DNA of 15,557 bases from AC-69 sp036519575. Lineage in GTDB: Bacteria; Actinomycetota; UBA4738; HRBIN12. The stretch's first letter is position 1, and the number at the start of each line of letters is the position of its first letter. This document shows, in pieces, positions 12,774 to 15,557 of the stretch. The notes beneath the pieces are model-generated. The model did not search any database. It saw only the letters and a list, made by a program, of their open reading frames with translations, and was not told where the DNA came from. The stretch spans positions 1-15,557 of the forward strand of contig DATDKZ010000157.1 of the NCBI GenBank assembly GCA_036519575.1, written 5' to 3'. Position numbers and translations under genes: made by a program.

Positions 12774-15397
12774 AGATCCGCGAGCGCTTCCTTCGCTTCT
12801 TCGAGGAGCGAGGGCACCGGCGCGTACCCTCCTCGTCGCTGATCCCGCCGCCGGAGTCCGGATTGCTGCTCACGAACGCCGGGATGAATCAGTTCATCCC
12901 GTATTTCCTGGGACACATGCCGGCGCCGTTCCCACGCGCCACGTCGGTCCAGAAGTGCTTCCGGGCCGTGGACATCGACAACGTGGGGCATACGGCCCGG
13001 CATCTCACGATGTTCGAGATGCTCGGGAACTTCTCCTTCGGGGACTACTTCAAGCGGGAGTCGTGCGGATGGGGCTTCGAGCTGGTCACCGAGGTGTACG
13101 GGATCGAGCCCGACCGGATCTGGGTCACGGCCTACGAGAGCGACGACGAGGCTGTGGGGATCTGGCGAGACATCGGGATCCCCGCGGACCGGATCGTCCG
13201 ACGGGGGAAAGAGGACAACTACTGGTGGACCCATGCGGCCGGCCCGGCAGGCCCGTGCTCGGAGATCTACGTCGACCGGGGCCCGAAGTACGGCGCTGAG
13301 GGCGGGCCCGCCGTCGACGAGGAACGATTCATCGAGATCTGGAACCACGTCTTCATGCAGGAGGAGGTGGACGATCGGTGCCAACTCGTCGGCGAGCTCC
13401 CGGAGAAGAACATCGACACCGGATCGAGCGTCGAACGGATCGCCACCGTCCTGCAGGACGTGGACAACATCTTCGAGACTGACCTCATGCGTCCCCTCCT
13501 GGAGGTGGCGGAGTCGCTGTCGGGTTCGCGGCACGGGGAGGACCCATCGACGGATGTGTCGCTCAAGGTCATCGCGGAACACGGCAGGGCCACGACGTTC
13601 CTGATCGCCGACGGGGTCCTGCCCTCGAACCAGGGACGGGGCTACGTGCTCCGCCGGATGCTCCGCAGGGTGGTGAGCCACGCCCGGCGCCTGGGCATCG
13701 AGGGACCGGTGGTGGAGCACCTGGCCGACCGAACCGTGGAGCTGTTCGGGGACGCCTATCCCGAATTGGTGGAGAACAGGTCGCAGGTGAAGCAGGTGGC
13801 GGCTTCGGAGGAGGAGCGCTTCGCCGGAACCCTTCGCCAGGGCATGGCCCTGCTCGAGGCCGAGATCGACAAGGCGAAGGGTGCCGGCGTCCTGTCGGGC
13901 GACGTCGCGTTCAAGCTGCACGACACGTTCGGCTTCCCCAGGGAGCTCACCCGGGAGCTGCTCGAGGACGCGGGCCTGTCGATCGACGAGGAGCGGTTCG
14001 AGTCCCTGATGGCGGACCAGCGGGACCGGGCCCGCCGGGCCGCCAAGAAGGAGCACGTGGAAGACGAGCTGACCGAGGTGGCTTCATCCGCCGGACCCAC
14101 GCAGTTCCTCGGGTACCAGACCCTCGAGGCCGAGGGCCACCTGGCGGCCGTGCTCCTCGAAGGTGGGCGGTCGGGTGTGGCCGAGGAGGGTCAGGACGTC
14201 CGCTTCGTCCTGGATCGCACGCCGTTCTATGCAGAGTCCGGAGGCCAGGTTGCGGACCACGGCTACGTACGCACCGACGGCGGTCTGATCCGGGTGGTGG
14301 ACGCCCAGTGGGGGCCTGGCGACGTGATCGTGCACCTCGGCGTGGTCCAATCCGGCGAAGTGCGGGAGGGGGAGGGCGTGCACGCCGAAGTGGACCGGGT
14401 CCGACGCGAGGCAACGGCTCGATCCCACACCGCCACCCACGTCGTCCACTGGACGCTGCGCCACGTCCTGGGGGAGCACGCCAGGCAGGCGGGGTCGCTC
14501 GTTGCTCCCGGGCGCCTGCGGTTCGACTTCCCCCATCACTCGGCGGTCCCTCGCGACCTGCTGGCCCAGGCCGAGGAGGTGGCGAACCACCGGCTGGCCG
14601 AGGATGCGCTGGTCCGCATCTACGAGACCACGTTCGAGGAAGCCAAGAACCAGGGGGCGCTGGCGCTGTTCGGCGAGCGGTACGGGGAGTTCGTCAGGGT
14701 GGTGGAAGTGGGCGACTACTCGATCGAGCTGTGCGGAGGGACCCACGTCCCGCGAACCGGGAACGTGGCCATCGTCCGCATCCTGGGGGAGGGCAGCATC
14801 GGCGCGGGGATGCGCCGGGTCGAAGCGCTGGTTGGGCCAGACGCCCTGAAGGAGTGGAACGCGGAGCACGTCATCGTCGAGGAGGTCTCCGAGCTGCTGC
14901 GGGCCGAGCCGCCGGCCATCCCCGACCGGGTACGCGGGCTCATGGAACGGGTCAAGCGGTACGAGAGCGAGCTCGGCAAGATCGGCGCGGCGCAACGAGC
15001 CGACCTGATCGAGCAGATCGCCTCCCGGGCATCGGACGTCGCCGGGGTCAGGGTGGTGACGGCCATCCACGACGGCGATGCCGGCGAGCTGCGGGAGCTT
15101 GCCCAGGGCGCGGTGGCCCGCCTGGAGAACGCGAACGGTGCTGCCGTGGTGCTCGGCTCGGCCCGCGGAGGGGGCGCGCTGATCGTGGCGGCCTGCAGCA
15201 AGGAACTGGTGGGCCGGGGGGTCACGGCGCCGCTCCTGCTCGACCCGGCGGCGGCGGCCATCGGGGGCCGTGCGGGAGGAAAGCCCATCCTCGGAACGGC
15301 GGGGGGGCCGAACGGCGCTGCCGTGAAAGAGGCCGTCGAACGGGTCATCCCGGAACGCCTGGAGCAGTTGCTTCGCGCCTCGGGCACCGGTGCCTGA
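12761..15397 (+). CDS. alaS: Alanyl-tRNA synthetase
   Basis: AlaRS charges tRNA-Ala and edits mischarged Ser and Gly. The product is 878 residues, the full bacterial length. The catalytic domain begins IRERFLRFFEERGH with PSSSLIPP (23-30), LLTNAGMNQF (36-45), HTARHLTMFEMLGNFSFGDYF (77-97) and GRGYVLRRMLRR (292-303). The editing domain has RTPFYAESGGQ (486-496), and the zinc-binding residues His556 and His560 (HTATH) with Cys658 and His662 (CGGTH). A C-Ala/DHHA1 domain follows, from about 755. Near the end the usual GGRPDMAQAGG-type motif reads GGKPILGTAGG (839-849). The ATG start matches the family N-terminus and has no ribosome binding site. The end overlaps ruvX by eight bases. No T-box leader is present. 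Confidence 0.97.
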   Translation: MEGRQIRERFLRFFEERGHRRVPSSSLIPPPESGLLLTNAGMNQFIPYFLGHMPAPFPRATSVQKCFRAVDIDNVGHTARHLTMFEMLGNFSFGDYFKRESCGWGFELVTEVYGIEPDRIWVTAYESDDEAVGIWRDIGIPADRIVRRGKEDNYWWTHAAGPAGPCSEIYVDRGPKYGAEGGPAVDEERFIEIWNHVFMQEEVDDRCQLVGELPEKNIDTGSSVERIATVLQDVDNIFETDLMRPLLEVAESLSGSRHGEDPSTDVSLKVIAEHGRATTFLIADGVLPSNQGRGYVLRRMLRRVVSHARRLGIEGPVVEHLADRTVELFGDAYPELVENRSQVKQVAASEEERFAGTLRQGMALLEAEIDKAKGAGVLSGDVAFKLHDTFGFPRELTRELLEDAGLSIDEERFESLMADQRDRARRAAKKEHVEDELTEVASSAGPTQFLGYQTLEAEGHLAAVLLEGGRSGVAEEGQDVRFVLDRTPFYAESGGQVADHGYVRTDGGLIRVVDAQWGPGDVIVHLGVVQSGEVREGEGVHAEVDRVRREATARSHTATHVVHWTLRHVLGEHARQAGSLVAPGRLRFDFPHHSAVPRDLLAQAEEVANHRLAEDALVRIYETTFEEAKNQGALALFGERYGEFVRVVEVGDYSIELCGGTHVPRTGNVAIVRILGEGSIGAGMRRVEALVGPDALKEWNAEHVIVEEVSELLRAEPPAIPDRVRGLMERVKRYESELGKIGAAQRADLIEQIASRASDVAGVRVVTAIHDGDAGELRELAQGAVARLENANGAAVVLGSARGGGALIVAACSKELVGRGVTAPLLLDPAAAAIGGRAGGKPILGTAGGPNGAAVKEAVERVIPERLEQLLRASGTGA

Positions 15398-15557
15398 GGC
15401 GGGTCGGATCCTGGGCCTGGACCTGGGCGACGTGCGCATCGGGGTGGCCATCTCCGACCCCGAGCGCCACCTCGCGGTGCCCATGGGAACGGTGCACACC
15501 GGGGCGCCGGCCGACCTGAAAGCCATCGCCAAGCTGGTTCGGGAGCACGAGGTCACG
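15390..15557 (+). CDS. ruvX: RuvX/YqgF family protein, N-terminal part (cut by the window edge)
   Basis: RuvX-family proteins have an RNase H-like fold and act in 16S rRNA 5' processing or Holliday-junction resolution. Only the first 56 codons are in the window. The frame opens MPEAGRILGLDLGDVRIGVAISDP, and the GLDLGxxRIGVA segment with Asp11 is the first catalytic motif of the family. The GTG start at 15390 overlaps the end of alaS by eight bases; the next in-frame start (ATG at 15483) would remove the catalytic Asp. alaS followed by ruvX is conserved in both actinobacteria and Bacillus. Nothing can be said of the C-terminal half. Confidence 0.93.
   Translation, partial: MPEAGRILGLDLGDVRIGVAISDPERHLAVPMGTVHTGAPADLKAIAKLVREHEVT

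Noticed and set aside
1..15557. Mobile element, CRISPR array, phage or defence genes
   Set aside because: No transposase, integrase, regular repeat array, tRNA-flanked insertion or defence domain was seen; all genes belong to a conserved housekeeping order.

Overview
The window is a tightly packed, high-GC stretch of bacterial chromosome with every gene on the plus strand. Gene order and content point to an actinobacterium (Actinomycetota). secD-secF-apt-rel, hisS, aspS, rarA, a DUF948 protein with a small membrane partner, alaS and ruvX follow one another as they do in mycobacteria and streptomycetes, and dtd directly after rel is also the Bacillus arrangement. An F420/PPOX-type flavin-fold protein, frequent GTG starts and candidate leaderless promoters fit the same group. 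It does not look like Mycobacterium or Streptomyces itself: no recognisable yajC lies before secD, and a metallo-beta-lactamase-fold gene follows dtd. No mobile element, CRISPR array, phage gene, rRNA or tRNA was seen, and no gene-free stretch is longer than about 45 bases.

Layout. 11-349 encodes a small soluble protein of unknown function in the place usually held by yajC. 346-3467 is secD-secF, the proton-driven accessory of the Sec translocon. 3471-3992 is apt (adenine salvage). 4036-6288 is a bifunctional (p)ppGpp synthetase/hydrolase. 6295-6741 is dtd (D-aminoacyl-tRNA deacylase). 6779-7396 is a glyoxalase-II-like hydrolase. 7401-8660 is hisS and 8653-10446 is aspS. 10443-10841 is the PPOX/F420-type protein. 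10845-12098 is rarA. 12129-12754 holds a DUF948 protein and a small membrane protein. 12761-15397 is alaS, and ruvX begins at 15390 and runs off the right edge.

How the genes work together. The common theme is translation and its quality control (hisS, aspS, alaS, dtd), the stringent response that senses its failure (rel), purine salvage tied to it (apt), replication and repair housekeeping (rarA, ruvX), and protein export (secDF). Many junctions overlap by 4 or 8 bases, which suggests translational coupling inside long transcripts. Candidate internal promoters lie before rel, the hydrolase gene, the DUF948 gene and alaS.

The most unusual items are: (1) SecD carries a tandem array of five repeats, each with a cysteine pair, in its extracytoplasmic domain; (2) a 36-bp near-perfect palindrome fills the dtd/hydrolase gap, contains a possible -10 element and ends on the hydrolase start codon; (3) a smaller inverted repeat encloses the alaS start codon next to a possible leaderless promoter; (4) the DTD active-site SQFTL motif reads PQFTL. 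The region is otherwise an ordinary housekeeping neighbourhood, and I saw no new multi-gene system in it.
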